A stretch of DNA of 44,695 nt, from contig NZ_FNDR01000022.1 of assembly GCF_900099805.1 (NCBI RefSeq), forward strand, positions 1-44,695, given 5' to 3'. Under the pieces are notes generated by a model. The model searched no databases. It saw only the letters and a program-made list of their open reading frames with translations, and was not told the DNA's origin. The DNA is from Variovorax sp. OV700. GTDB lineage: Bacteria > Pseudomonadota > Gammaproteobacteria > Burkholderiales > Burkholderiaceae_C. Position 1 is the stretch's first letter, and each line of letters opens with the position of its first letter. Shown here one piece after another: positions 8,063-16,241 of the stretch. The position numbers and the translations under genes are program-made.

Positions 8063-9496
8063 ATGCACCATCCCAACCACTCCACTCGAGAATCGGCGAT
8101 CTCAGCGGCGCTGGAAACGTTCGACTCGGGCCGATTCCTCGCCGACTTGAATCGCCGTGTCTCGTACCGCACCGAAAGCCAGGTCGAAAGCAGCGCCTCG
8201 CAACTTCACGCGTATTTGCGGGATGAGATTGCCCCGACCCTTGGTCGCCTTGGCTTCACATCCCGGATCGTCGCCAACCCGGCGGGCGTCGACGCTCCGG
8301 TTCTTCTGGCAGAACGGATCGAAGGGGAGAGCCTCCCGACAGTCGTCACTTACGCGCACGGAGACGTTGTCCGTGGCTACGACGACCAATGGCGAAAAGG
8401 TCTTGAGCCTTGGAAGGTGGTCGTCGAAGGAGATCGCTGGTATGGACGCGGCACCGCCGACAACAAGGGGCAGCATTCGATCAACATCGCTGCACTTGAA
8501 TCGGTGATCGCGGCACGCGAGGGAGAAGTGGGCTTCAACATCAAGCTGATTTTCGAAACCGGCGAGGAGATCGACTCGCCCGGGCTCGGTGCCCTTTGCG
8601 CAGCCGAGAAGGACTTTCTGGCGGGGGATCTCTTCCTGGCGTCCGACGGCCCCCGCGTTGCCGCGGACAGGCCGACCGTTTTTCTCGGCTCACGCGGCGA
8701 GCTCAACTTCCAGCTCGAGGTCGATCTTCGGGACGGCGCACATCACTCCGGCAACTGGGGAGGCGCGCTACGCAACCCCGCCGTCGTTCTGTCGCATGCG
8801 ATTGCGACGCTGATCGACAAGGATGGCCGCATTCTTGTGAAAGGGCTCCTTCCTCCGCCCCTCTCTCCCGCTGTACGCGCCGCAATTTCGGATCTCGCGC
8901 TCGGAAGCGACGAGCATGCCCCCGCGGTAGATCCATCTTGGGGCGAGCCTGGGTTGACCCCCGCCGAAAGGGTCTGGGCATGGAACGCGTTGGAGGTGAT
9001 CGCGTTCAAGGCGGGCAACCCTGACGCACCCGTCGGTGCGATCCCACCAACGGCACGGGCGCACTGCCAATTAAGGTACGTCGTCGGCACGGACTGGGAA
9101 AACGCGCACCGGTACCTCGAAGAGCACTTCGCCGCCAATGGGATCTCGTCCGTGAAGGTCACGGTGCAGCCCGCCGGAACCGCAACGCGCCTGGATCTGA
9201 AGGATCCCTGGGTCGAATGGACACTTCGCTCCATCGAAGCGACCACGGGGAAGAAGCCTGCACTGCTGCCGAATATTGGCGGCACCGTTCCCAATGCGAT
9301 CTTCGCTGAAACCCTTGGCCTGCCTACGGTATGGGTTCCCCATTCCTATGCCGCGTGCTCGCAGCACGCGCCGAATGAACACCTCTTGGGCTCGGTGGCG
9401 CGTGAGGCCTTGGCCGTGATGGCCGGAATTTGGTGGGATCTTGGAGACGACGGGGCCGACGTCGCCGCATTGCGCAAATGCCGATCCGCAGCCTAG
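8063..9496 (+). CDS. M20-family metallopeptidase / deacylase
   Basis: 477 residues. All zinc-site motifs of the M20 family are present: AHGDVV (H99, D101), GRGTADNKGQ (bridging D133), ETGEEIDSPG (catalytic E168 and ligand E169), SDGP (D195) and the C-terminal CSQHAPNEHL histidine. A lid/dimerisation domain lies around residues 205-370. The family covers dipeptidases, N-acyl-amino-acid deacylases and acetylornithine deacetylase-type enzymes; there is no signal peptide, so it is cytoplasmic. It is the last gene of the importer operon, 13 bp after the ATPase, and its 3' end overlaps the convergent molybdoenzyme gene by 4 bp. With diaminopropionate ammonia-lyase divergently encoded, a role in releasing diaminopropionate from an N-acyl or peptide conjugate is a reasonable hypothesis. 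Confidence 0.88.
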   Translation: MHHPNHSTRESAISAALETFDSGRFLADLNRRVSYRTESQVESSASQLHAYLRDEIAPTLGRLGFTSRIVANPAGVDAPVLLAERIEGESLPTVVTYAHGDVVRGYDDQWRKGLEPWKVVVEGDRWYGRGTADNKGQHSINIAALESVIAAREGEVGFNIKLIFETGEEIDSPGLGALCAAEKDFLAGDLFLASDGPRVAADRPTVFLGSRGELNFQLEVDLRDGAHHSGNWGGALRNPAVVLSHAIATLIDKDGRILVKGLLPPPLSPAVRAAISDLALGSDEHAPAVDPSWGEPGLTPAERVWAWNALEVIAFKAGNPDAPVGAIPPTARAHCQLRYVVGTDWENAHRYLEEHFAANGISSVKVTVQPAGTATRLDLKDPWVEWTLRSIEATTGKKPALLPNIGGTVPNAIFAETLGLPTVWVPHSYAACSQHAPNEHLLGSVAREALAVMAGIWWDLGDDGADVAALRKCRSAA

Positions 9497-10566
9497 GTTC
9501 CAGTGTCCGCTGTTCCAGGGCCCGGTAGCAGCCGGTTAATCTGGACCGAATGGGCCGTGTTTCGTGTCCCGCTCAATGGCTGAATAGATCCATCGGCGTC
9601 ACGGGCTCTTGCGACAATGCTCATCGGGCGGGACGTTCGCGGCAGCGGAAGCGTCGCCGCGAACTGCTGCCATTCGAATTCTCGGCGGGGCCGGACCTCG
9701 GCCTCTTGCCAGGTTCCCCCGCCATCGGCGCTGAGCGCCACGCCGCCGATGCCGTTGTTGCTCCAGGCCCAGCCCTTGACTTCCACAGCATCTGTGGAGA
9801 TGGTGTCGCCGGGTGCCGGATGGGTGATCATCGAATTGGGCTCGACAGCCCACACCGGCTCTCGATCGACTTTGCCTTCATGCTCGCTGTCGCGGTTGTA
9901 CCAAAGGGTCGTGAAGGGGGAGTCCGCACGCCTGCCTTGGACCGACAGCCGACAGAGCCACTTGGTCATGTTGGTGCCGAACCAGCCTGGAACCACCAGG
10001 CGAACAGGCCCGCCCCGCTCGCGGGTCAGTGGTGCGCCATTCATCTCGTAAGCAACGAGCACCTCGTGCGACAGCGCTTTCGAAATCGGCAGATCCTTGC
10101 GATACCGGTTCATCCTTCGGCCGCCGAACTCGCCGCTGTCCAAACCGTCCGACCAGACATGGGTGGCATTCGGCTCGAGCTGCGCTTGCTCGAGCAACAC
10201 AGCCAGCGGCACACCCGTCCACTGGACGTTGCCTACCCGCCAGAGATTGCTATCGGCCGGTATCAGGGGGCTGCCAAAGCACTCGTGAAAGGCGGTGACG
10301 GTGACAGAAGGCAGCTGCCTGAGACCGTCCAGGTCGATCGAGAAAGACCTTCGGACGAGCCCGTCCACTTGCAGTCGCCAGCGCTTGGCATCGACTTCGA
10401 CGGCGCCCATGTGGATGGTCTCGAAGAGCTGCGCATCGGACGTGATGAAGTCGCGCAGCGCCGCAGGGGCGGGTGGCGGCTTCAGATGGAATCCTGGAGA
10501 CCGGCCAATGACGACCGAGCGCTCCGCTCCTTCAGGCAGCGGTGGCAGGAACGCGGAGCTATTCAT
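9493..10566 (-). CDS. Sulfite-oxidase-family molybdenum cofactor oxidoreductase (copy 1)
   Basis: 357 residues. An oxidoreductase molybdopterin-binding domain (about 55-235) carries the Mo-ligating cysteine C96 in HECFGSP and the family stretch GGPVRLVVPGWFGTN, followed by TKWL. The C-terminal part (about 245-350, GWAWSNNGIGGVALSADGG) is the Ig-like Mo-co dimerisation domain. There is no Tat or Sec signal and no heme domain, unlike the usual exported bacterial sulfite oxidases such as SorA, so it probably works in the cytoplasm. Its start overlaps the nitrilase stop by 8 bp, making a two-gene operon. An AGGG ribosome site precedes the ATG. Sulfite is only one possible substrate; the nitrilase partner hints at a nitrile/oxime-derived compound. 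A paralog lies at 34546-35532. Confidence 0.85.
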   Translation of the reverse strand: MNSSAFLPPLPEGAERSVVIGRSPGFHLKPPPAPAALRDFITSDAQLFETIHMGAVEVDAKRWRLQVDGLVRRSFSIDLDGLRQLPSVTVTAFHECFGSPLIPADSNLWRVGNVQWTGVPLAVLLEQAQLEPNATHVWSDGLDSGEFGGRRMNRYRKDLPISKALSHEVLVAYEMNGAPLTRERGGPVRLVVPGWFGTNMTKWLCRLSVQGRRADSPFTTLWYNRDSEHEGKVDREPVWAVEPNSMITHPAPGDTISTDAVEVKGWAWSNNGIGGVALSADGGGTWQEAEVRPRREFEWQQFAATLPLPRTSRPMSIVARARDADGSIQPLSGTRNTAHSVQINRLLPGPGTADTGT

Positions 10567-11599
10567 CCAGAACCCTAGCGGTCATCTCATCGTCGAGCAG
10601 CCGCGGAAACTTCGGATCGGACGGCCCCGACCATGCGACCGGCTCGTGGCGGCGGCGTTCAACACCGAGCGAGAAGACGTCGAATCGGTTGTAGTAGCCC
10701 ACCACGTCATGGAACTGCTTTGGCTCGATGCACTTGTTCAGGTCGAACTCGGCATAGGCGATCCCTTCTTCGTTCTGGAGCGTGTCGCCGATCTGCGTGC
10801 CGGTAGGGTCCACGAACATCGACGCGGCGCGCGAGGTGCCGTCGATCACTTCCGCCACCGCCGGATCGCGGTCTACCAGGAAGTCACGCATCTTCGTGTC
10901 CATGAAGCTCGCGCAGATGATTCCGAACGCCTTGGCTTCGAACGAATGAGCGGACGCCCGAATACGGTTTGCCGCAACGTTGTCGAAGTTTCCGCCGCCC
11001 GACGGCTTGCGCGTGGGCCACATCGGCGGCCAGCTGGAGATATGAATCTGCTCTGCCTGCGCCATGAGCGAAAAGCGCGCGAGCGGGTTGGTGTTCTCGC
11101 CGCAGATCAGGCCTCCGATGCGCCCGAAACGTGTCTCGGCGACCCGAAGCCCCTGTCCGTCTCCAGCCGCCCAGACCAGCTTCTCGTAGAAGGTCGGCAC
11201 CAGCTTGCGATGGTGGTTGAGCAACTCGCCCGTCTCGCCGATCAGGAGGTTCGAGTTCCAGATGCAGCCGGCGCTGGCCGTGCTGCGTTCGCTGATGCCC
11301 ATCGATACGCACACGCCAAAGCGCTTGGCGGCCGCGGCAATCAAGGCCACCTCGGGCCCCGGCACGTAGACGCTGTTCTCGACCATGGCCTCGAACAGAT
11401 CGTGGTTGTAGATGGGCGCCCACAGGGCCGCCCACACCGGGAACGCCGGGATGTACGTCTCCGGGAACGCGATCACCTGCGCGCCATGAAGGGCGGCCTC
11501 CTTGATGATGGACACGGCCTTTTCGGTCGTGGCGGTCTTGTCGAGCAGCACCGGCGCTGCGTGGGCGGCGGCAACCTTCACCCGGGGCAATGAACTCAT
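10559..11599 (-). CDS. Nitrilase (C-N hydrolase family)
   Basis: About 346 residues from the ATG at 11599; upstream in-frame codons to 11725 do not resemble the family. The Glu-Lys-Cys triad is complete: E47 in FPETYIP, K132 in HHRKLVPT, and C166 in GLICGENTNP, the CGEN form typical of true nitrilases rather than amidases. FPVWAALWAP and HISSWPPMWP also fit aliphatic/arylaceto-nitrilases. The reaction is nitrile plus water to carboxylic acid plus ammonia; cyanide-hydrolysing relatives exist and cannot be excluded. It is the first gene of an operon with the molybdoenzyme and is divergent from an NrtABC-type importer. An aldoxime dehydratase, which makes nitriles, is encoded 4.6 kb away, supporting an aldoxime-nitrile pathway. 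Confidence 0.92.
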   Translation of the reverse strand: MSSLPRVKVAAAHAAPVLLDKTATTEKAVSIIKEAALHGAQVIAFPETYIPAFPVWAALWAPIYNHDLFEAMVENSVYVPGPEVALIAAAAKRFGVCVSMGISERSTASAGCIWNSNLLIGETGELLNHHRKLVPTFYEKLVWAAGDGQGLRVAETRFGRIGGLICGENTNPLARFSLMAQAEQIHISSWPPMWPTRKPSGGGNFDNVAANRIRASAHSFEAKAFGIICASFMDTKMRDFLVDRDPAVAEVIDGTSRAASMFVDPTGTQIGDTLQNEEGIAYAEFDLNKCIEPKQFHDVVGYYNRFDVFSLGVERRRHEPVAWSGPSDPKFPRLLDDEMTARVLDE

Positions 11600-11666
11600 G
11601 TCAGGTACTCGCTGTGCGTTGCTGAGGCCCACAGGATAGTTGCCGGTACAGCCGCACAGATGCTCG

Positions 11667-11692
11667 AAAAACGCAACAAGAGGTGCGTTTTT
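11667..11692. promoter_or_regulatory. Perfect inverted repeat between nitrilase and NrtABC-like operons
   Basis: AAAAACGCA (11667-11675) and TGCGTTTTT (11684-11692) are perfect 9-bp arms with an 8-base centre. They lie in the 220-bp divergent region, nested inside a second, looser pair CAGATGC (11656-11662) and GCATCTG (11714-11720). Position between two divergent operons suggests a shared operator; the A/T flanks would also let it act as a hairpin terminator for read-through in either direction. Confidence 0.4.
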
Positions 11693-11819
11693 GCGGGCTC
11701 CGCGGGTCCATGGGCATCTGCGCACAGCGGGTTGTGAATTTCCCGGCGGCTATTTGTGCGGAACTTGCTCACCATTGCCGTGTCGCGGACCTTGTCCGTT
11801 CAACCCACCTGGAGGGCCC

Positions 11820-13178
11820 ATGGACCCATCACACGAGTATGTTCGCCTTTCCCGCACCGGCCCCTGCGCATGCGGCAGTACCCACGGTGACGATGAGGAG
11901 TGCCTCGCGGAGAACACGGCTGCGAACGCCGACGATGCGCTGGCTGGCGCCATGGCCCAGGGCATGCTGCACGGCCTCTTTCCCGAGCGCGGCCTGCGCC
12001 GAGCCTTCGTCAAGACGCTGGGGAGGGCAGGGGCGCTGGCCGCACTCACGGCGCTCACGCCGCTGACCCAGCTTGCCGCCGTCGCGCAGGAGCGCAGCAA
12101 GGGCGCGCCGGAGAAAAAGCGGCTCGCTGTCGGATTCCTGCCCATCACCTGTGCGACGCCTCTGATTTATGCGGAGCAGCTCGGACTTTTCCCGCGCGAG
12201 GGCCTGGAACTGAGCCTGCAGAAGATCGCCGGAATCGCGCTGATCCGAGACAAGATGGTCAACGGCGAACTGGACATCTCCCAGCAGGTGATGCCCGTTG
12301 CGCTGGCCATGTCGGCCGGCATCGGCGGCGCTCCCATTCCGACCCGTGTGATGACGGTGCTCAACCAGAACGGCAATTCGCTAGTCCTTGCGATGAAGCA
12401 CAAGGACAACCGTGATCCGAAGAACTGGAAGGGTTTCAGGTTCGCCGTGCCGTTCGAGCAATCCCACCAGATGCTCCAGCTGCGCCACTACCTGGCATCG
12501 GCAGGGCTGGACGCGGACCGGGACGTTTCCTACCGCGTCGTTCCTCCGTCCGAGTACGTCTCCAACCTGCGCGTGGGCAACATCGACGGCTTCTTCGGCG
12601 GCGAGCCGGGCGGGCAACGGGCCGTGTATGAAGGTGCGGGTTTCATTCACCTGGTCTCGAGCGAGATCTGGCCGGAGCATCCTTGCTGCTCGGTGACGGC
12701 AACCGAGGCGTGGATCAAGGCCCATCCGAACAGCTTCATGGCCGCCTACCGCGCGATCATCGCGGCGAGCCTGCATGTGTCCGAGCCCGCCAATCGCGCG
12801 GGGATGGCCAAGATCCTTGCCCAGCCGCAGTATCTCAATCAACCCGAAACGGTCGTGGACCAGGTCCTCACCGGCCGGTATGCCGATGGCCTGGGCAATG
12901 TGAAGACGCTGCCGCGCCGCATCGACTTTCAGCCCTTTCCTCATTACTCGAGCGCGGTGTGGCTTCTGACCCAGATGCGCCGATGGAACATGATCAAGGA
13001 GGACCTGGACTACAAGGGACTCGCCCGCCAGATCATGCTGGCCACCGATGCAAAGCGTCTCATCGAGGAGCGCGGCGGCAGGGCGCCGGAGGTTGGATTC
13101 CGCAAGGAAACCATCCTGGGCAAGAGCTTCGACTCCGATCGTCCCGCCGACTATCTGAAGTCGCTTGGCAAGGCGTGA
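11820..13178 (+). CDS. ABC transporter substrate-binding protein, NrtA/CmpA-like
   Basis: About 452 residues. The start at 11820 has a strong GGAGGG site four bases upstream; the frame is open further upstream but without homology. The first 60 residues are unusual: a cysteine-bearing segment (CACGSTHGDDEECLAE) precedes a twin-arginine-like signal (LRRAFVKTLGRAG plus hydrophobic run to AVAQ). The body has the nitrate/bicarbonate-binding pattern: GFLPITCATPLIYAEQLGLF, then IRDKMVNGELDISQQVMP, and later VGNIDGFFGGEPGGQRAV. Known ligands are nitrate, nitrite, cyanate, bicarbonate and sulfonates. The divergent nitrilase suggests a nitrogenous ligand such as a nitrile, cyanide/cyanate or the nitrile precursor, but this is inference. 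Permease and ATPase follow directly. Confidence 0.85.
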   Translation: MDPSHEYVRLSRTGPCACGSTHGDDEECLAENTAANADDALAGAMAQGMLHGLFPERGLRRAFVKTLGRAGALAALTALTPLTQLAAVAQERSKGAPEKKRLAVGFLPITCATPLIYAEQLGLFPREGLELSLQKIAGIALIRDKMVNGELDISQQVMPVALAMSAGIGGAPIPTRVMTVLNQNGNSLVLAMKHKDNRDPKNWKGFRFAVPFEQSHQMLQLRHYLASAGLDADRDVSYRVVPPSEYVSNLRVGNIDGFFGGEPGGQRAVYEGAGFIHLVSSEIWPEHPCCSVTATEAWIKAHPNSFMAAYRAIIAASLHVSEPANRAGMAKILAQPQYLNQPETVVDQVLTGRYADGLGNVKTLPRRIDFQPFPHYSSAVWLLTQMRRWNMIKEDLDYKGLARQIMLATDAKRLIEERGGRAPEVGFRKETILGKSFDSDRPADYLKSLGKA

Positions 13179-13180
13179 TC

Positions 13181-14032
13181 ATGCAGAGCGCGATCTCGAC
13201 CTCACGCTCCTGGCTGGCCACCTTGGCAATCGGCTTGCTCTTGCTGGCGGTCTGGCAGGCGCTCGCCTCGAGCGGGGGCGGCAGCGCGCCGGCGGAGCTT
13301 TCCGACTACGACAAGTTGATGGGCAAGAGCCCCGGTGTGTCCGTGGAGCGCTCGGCCATTCCGACCCCAGTCGACGTGTTCAAGCGCGCCGGCGAACTGT
13401 TTGCGGATCCATTTCGCCGCAACGGTGAGAACGACCTGGGCATTGCCTGGCATCTGCTCGACTCGCTCAGGCGCGTGTTCAGCGGCTACGCGCTGGCGGT
13501 GCTGGTCGGCGTCCCCTTGGGCTTCTTGCTGGGGCTGGTTCCATGGCTGGGCCAGGCGCTGAATCCATTCATCCAGCTGCTGCGGCCCGTCTCCCCCATG
13601 GCCTGGATGCCGCTCGCGCTCTACACGCTGAAAGACAGCGGCGCCTCGGCGATCTTCATCATCTTCATCTGTTCGATCTGGCCCATCCTGATCAACACCC
13701 TGTACAGCACCGCGAGCGTGCGCCAGGACTGGACCAATGTCGGCCGCGTGATCGGCCTCACACCCTTGGAGCGCGCGCGCAAGATTGTCTTTCCGGCGGC
13801 GGTCCCGATGATCCTGACGGGCATGCGCATCTCGATCGGCATCGCCTGGCTGGTGATCGTCGCGGCGGAGATGGTGGTGGGCCAGAGCGGGATCGGCTTC
13901 TTCGTGTGGAACGAATGGAACAACCTGCAGATCTCCAGCATCATCGTCGCCATCGTGATGATCGGTGTCGTCGGCCTGGTGCTCGACCAGTTGCTCGGCG
14001 CATTGATGAAGCAGCTGAGCTTCCGCGAATGA
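13181..14032 (+). CDS. ABC transporter permease, NrtB/CmpB-like
   Basis: 283 residues. A first membrane helix (LATLAIGLLLLAVWQAL) is followed by a periplasmic loop of about 60 residues and then the binding-protein-dependent permease core. The EAA-type loop is seen at LTPLERARKIVFPAAVP, and the family's LRPVSPMAWMPLAL and AEMVVGQSGIGFFVWNEWN segments are present. The start is 2 bp after the binding-protein stop. A longer open frame beginning at 12683 is only an extension inside the upstream gene. Product forms the membrane channel for the NrtA-like protein. Confidence 0.9.
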   Translation: MQSAISTSRSWLATLAIGLLLLAVWQALASSGGGSAPAELSDYDKLMGKSPGVSVERSAIPTPVDVFKRAGELFADPFRRNGENDLGIAWHLLDSLRRVFSGYALAVLVGVPLGFLLGLVPWLGQALNPFIQLLRPVSPMAWMPLALYTLKDSGASAIFIIFICSIWPILINTLYSTASVRQDWTNVGRVIGLTPLERARKIVFPAAVPMILTGMRISIGIAWLVIVAAEMVVGQSGIGFFVWNEWNNLQISSIIVAIVMIGVVGLVLDQLLGALMKQLSFRE

Positions 14033-14043
14033 AAGGGCAGACG

Positions 14044-14886
14044 ATGTTGCGGCCAACTTTCTCCACTGCCACGACGGCTTCGAGCGCGACGCCCGGGTTC
14101 CTGCGGGTTTGCGGTGTGCAGCAGATCTTCAGCACGCCCAAGGGCGATTTTCCGGTGCTCAGCGAGATCAACCTGGAGATCCGAAGAGGCGAGTTCGTTG
14201 CGTTGATCGGTCACTCCGGTTGCGGCAAATCCACGCTGCTCAATCTGCTCGCCGGGCTGGCATCGCCGACCGCGGGAACCGTCTCGTGCGACGGGGAGGT
14301 CATCCGCGGGCCGGGACCTCGGCGCGCGATGGTGTTCCAGAACCATTCGCTCCTGCCTTGGCTCAGCTGCTTCGACAATGTGCGCATGGCCGTGCGCAGC
14401 GTGTTTCGGGCAGAGTCCGCTTCCGCGGTCGATCACCGTACCGAGGCGGCGCTTGCTATGGTCGGCTTGACTCAAGCCGCCCACAAGAAACCCAGCGAAA
14501 TCTCCGGCGGCATGAAGCAGCGCGTCGGCATCGCCAGGGCACTGTCGATGGAACCGCAGGTCCTGCTGATGGACGAACCCTTCGGTGCGCTCGACGCGCT
14601 CACGCGTGCCAAGTTGCAGGACGAGCTGCTCGGCATCGTCGAGAAAACCGAAAGCACCGTCGTCATGGTCACGCACGACGTGGACGAGGCGGTGCTCCTT
14701 GCGGACCGCATCGTCATGATGACCAATGGTCCCGCGGCACGGATCGGGGAAATCTTGGACGTTCCCATTGGGCGCCCGCGCGATCGCGTCAGCCTGGCGA
14801 CTGACCAGACCTACGCGGAGTGCAGACGCGCGCTTATGGATTTCCTGTATAGGCGCCAGGCCCACGTCGAGCAGCCCACGGGCTGA
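14044..14886 (+). CDS. ABC transporter ATP-binding protein, NrtC/NrtD-like
   Basis: About 280 residues. Walker A GHSGCGKST, signature ISGGMKQRVGIARAL, Walker B VLLMDEPFGALD and the switch region VMVTHDVDEAVLLADRI are intact, of the nitrate/sulfonate importer class; PRRAMVFQNHSLLPWLS is the Q-loop. It is a single-domain ATPase without the NrtA-like C-terminal fusion found in cyanobacterial NrtC. Two starts are possible: ATG at 14029 overlapping the permease stop (ATGA), or ATG at 14044 with a better AAAGGG site; I chose the latter. Confidence 0.9.
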   Translation: MLRPTFSTATTASSATPGFLRVCGVQQIFSTPKGDFPVLSEINLEIRRGEFVALIGHSGCGKSTLLNLLAGLASPTAGTVSCDGEVIRGPGPRRAMVFQNHSLLPWLSCFDNVRMAVRSVFRAESASAVDHRTEAALAMVGLTQAAHKKPSEISGGMKQRVGIARALSMEPQVLLMDEPFGALDALTRAKLQDELLGIVEKTESTVVMVTHDVDEAVLLADRIVMMTNGPAARIGEILDVPIGRPRDRVSLATDQTYAECRRALMDFLYRRQAHVEQPTG

Positions 14887-15093
14887 ATTCCTCCCGGCCC
14901 CGTTCTCCAGCCCGACCCGCCAACCGCGGGCGGAGGACCCTCTTCGCCACAACAACGGCGGCTCGCGCCCCTCGCGCGCGAGCCCAGGCGTCAAATGCGA
15001 TGGCCCGGCGACTGCCATGGCGCATTGTTGCTGGCGACGGAACGCAAATTGCTTTCCCATTCCCACTGTTGCTGTCCAAGCGCGGTGTTCGTC

Positions 15094-15114
15094 TGTATTG
15101 CGTATCACCATACA
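15094..15114 (+). promoter_or_regulatory. Putative LysR-type box (T-N11-A)
   Basis: TGTAT (15094-15098) and ATACA (15110-15114) are a perfect inverted repeat spaced by exactly 11 bases, the standard LysR target geometry. It lies 57 bases before the LysR start codon at 15172, the usual place for autoregulation. Confidence 0.45.
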
Positions 15115-15171
15115 AACTGATATCTAAGCCCAAGGAGCAATATTGCATACGACCACGCACAAGAAGGCTGC

Positions 15172-16113
15172 ATGACGACCAAGAAGGTACCCCTCACCAA
15201 TCTCAATTGGGACGATGTGCGCCTGTTCCTGCATATCAATCGCACCGGCAGCCTGTCGCAGGCGGCCAGGCAGCTCCATATCGATCACTCGACGGTCAGC
15301 CGTCGGCTGTCACAGTTGGAGCTGTGCTTGGGCGGTCCCCTGTTCGAACGTCGCCGCGCCGGACTAAAGCCTACCGAGCTGGCTCATGTCCTCGCGCTTC
15401 AGGCAGACAACATGGAGCGCGCAGTCCTGTCGCTTCAGGAGGAACTCGGCGGAACCGACAGAGAGCCGTCGGGCAGCGTGCGCATCGCCATGATGGAGGG
15501 GATCGGCACCACCTTCGTGGCTCGCCACCTCGAGTCGCTGCTGTGCAAGCACGCCAAGTTGCGGGTGGAACTCGTGACTTCCCCCTCGGTCGTCAATGTC
15601 AGCCGCAGGGAAGCCGACGTCTTCGTTAGCTTTTTTAAACCGATAGGGCAAGGATTGGCATGCGAGACAGCGGGCTCGTTCGCGCTGTACCTGTATGCGT
15701 CGCCGAGCTATCTGGAGAACCACGGAACACCCGCCGGGCTCTCCGAACTTCCGAAACATCAGTTCGTTGGATATCTCGACGACCTGATCCAGCTCGACGC
15801 TGTACGCTGGCTCGATGAACTGATCACAAGACCTCACATGAGTTTCCAGTCCAACAGCATGCTGGCGCAAATGGCCGCCGCAGCCTCTGGACTGGGCCTG
15901 GTGTTGCTTCCCAAGTTCTCCGTGGTGAAAGAGGACACGCTGGTGCCGGTGCTTGCCGATACGGCGAGGGTGATGCGAACGCTCTGGGTGAGCGTCCACC
16001 ATGATCTCCAGTACTCCGCCCGAATCCGGGCCGTGACCGAGTACCTGCAGCGACTCTTCGAGTCGAAGCAAGAATGGCTCAACGGCCCTCCCGACGTGGA
16101 GCCGCGCGGTTAG
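15172..16113 (+). CDS. LysR-family transcriptional regulator
   Basis: 313 residues. The N-terminal helix-turn-helix reads LNWDDVRLFLHINRTGSLSQ, then AARQLHIDHSTVSRRLSQLE, and a periplasmic-binding-protein-like effector domain follows from about residue 95. AAGAAGG upstream of the ATG supports the start. It lies 285 bp downstream of the NrtABC-like operon in the same direction and is convergent with the aldoxime dehydratase gene. It is therefore a candidate regulator of the nitrilase, NrtABC or aldoxime operons, but which one is not shown by the sequence. Confidence 0.9.
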   Translation: MTTKKVPLTNLNWDDVRLFLHINRTGSLSQAARQLHIDHSTVSRRLSQLELCLGGPLFERRRAGLKPTELAHVLALQADNMERAVLSLQEELGGTDREPSGSVRIAMMEGIGTTFVARHLESLLCKHAKLRVELVTSPSVVNVSRREADVFVSFFKPIGQGLACETAGSFALYLYASPSYLENHGTPAGLSELPKHQFVGYLDDLIQLDAVRWLDELITRPHMSFQSNSMLAQMAAAASGLGLVLLPKFSVVKEDTLVPVLADTARVMRTLWVSVHHDLQYSARIRAVTEYLQRLFESKQEWLNGPPDVEPRG

Positions 16114-16241
16114 CCGACGCGCCCGTATCTGGCCTCGTCGGCGAGCATTCAGAATGCACCACCGGCAACGGCGATCCTCAGGACCGCGGCCGGTTCGCTG
16201 CACGCGGACTTTTCATCACGTGCATGGACGCGAACAAGCTT

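Noticed and set aside
10295..11593. 432-codon plus-strand frame opposite the nitrilase
   Set aside because: Antisense shadow; nitrilase catalytic triad is intact on the minus strand.
12683..13180. N-terminal extension of the NrtB-like permease into the binding protein gene
   Set aside because: The extra residues are the out-of-frame binding protein sequence; the ATG at 13181 begins the homologous part.
16146..16158. Palindrome GCATTCAGAATGC between LysR and aldoxime dehydratase genes
   Set aside because: Short, no T-run, and in a convergent region; not enough to call a terminator or operator.
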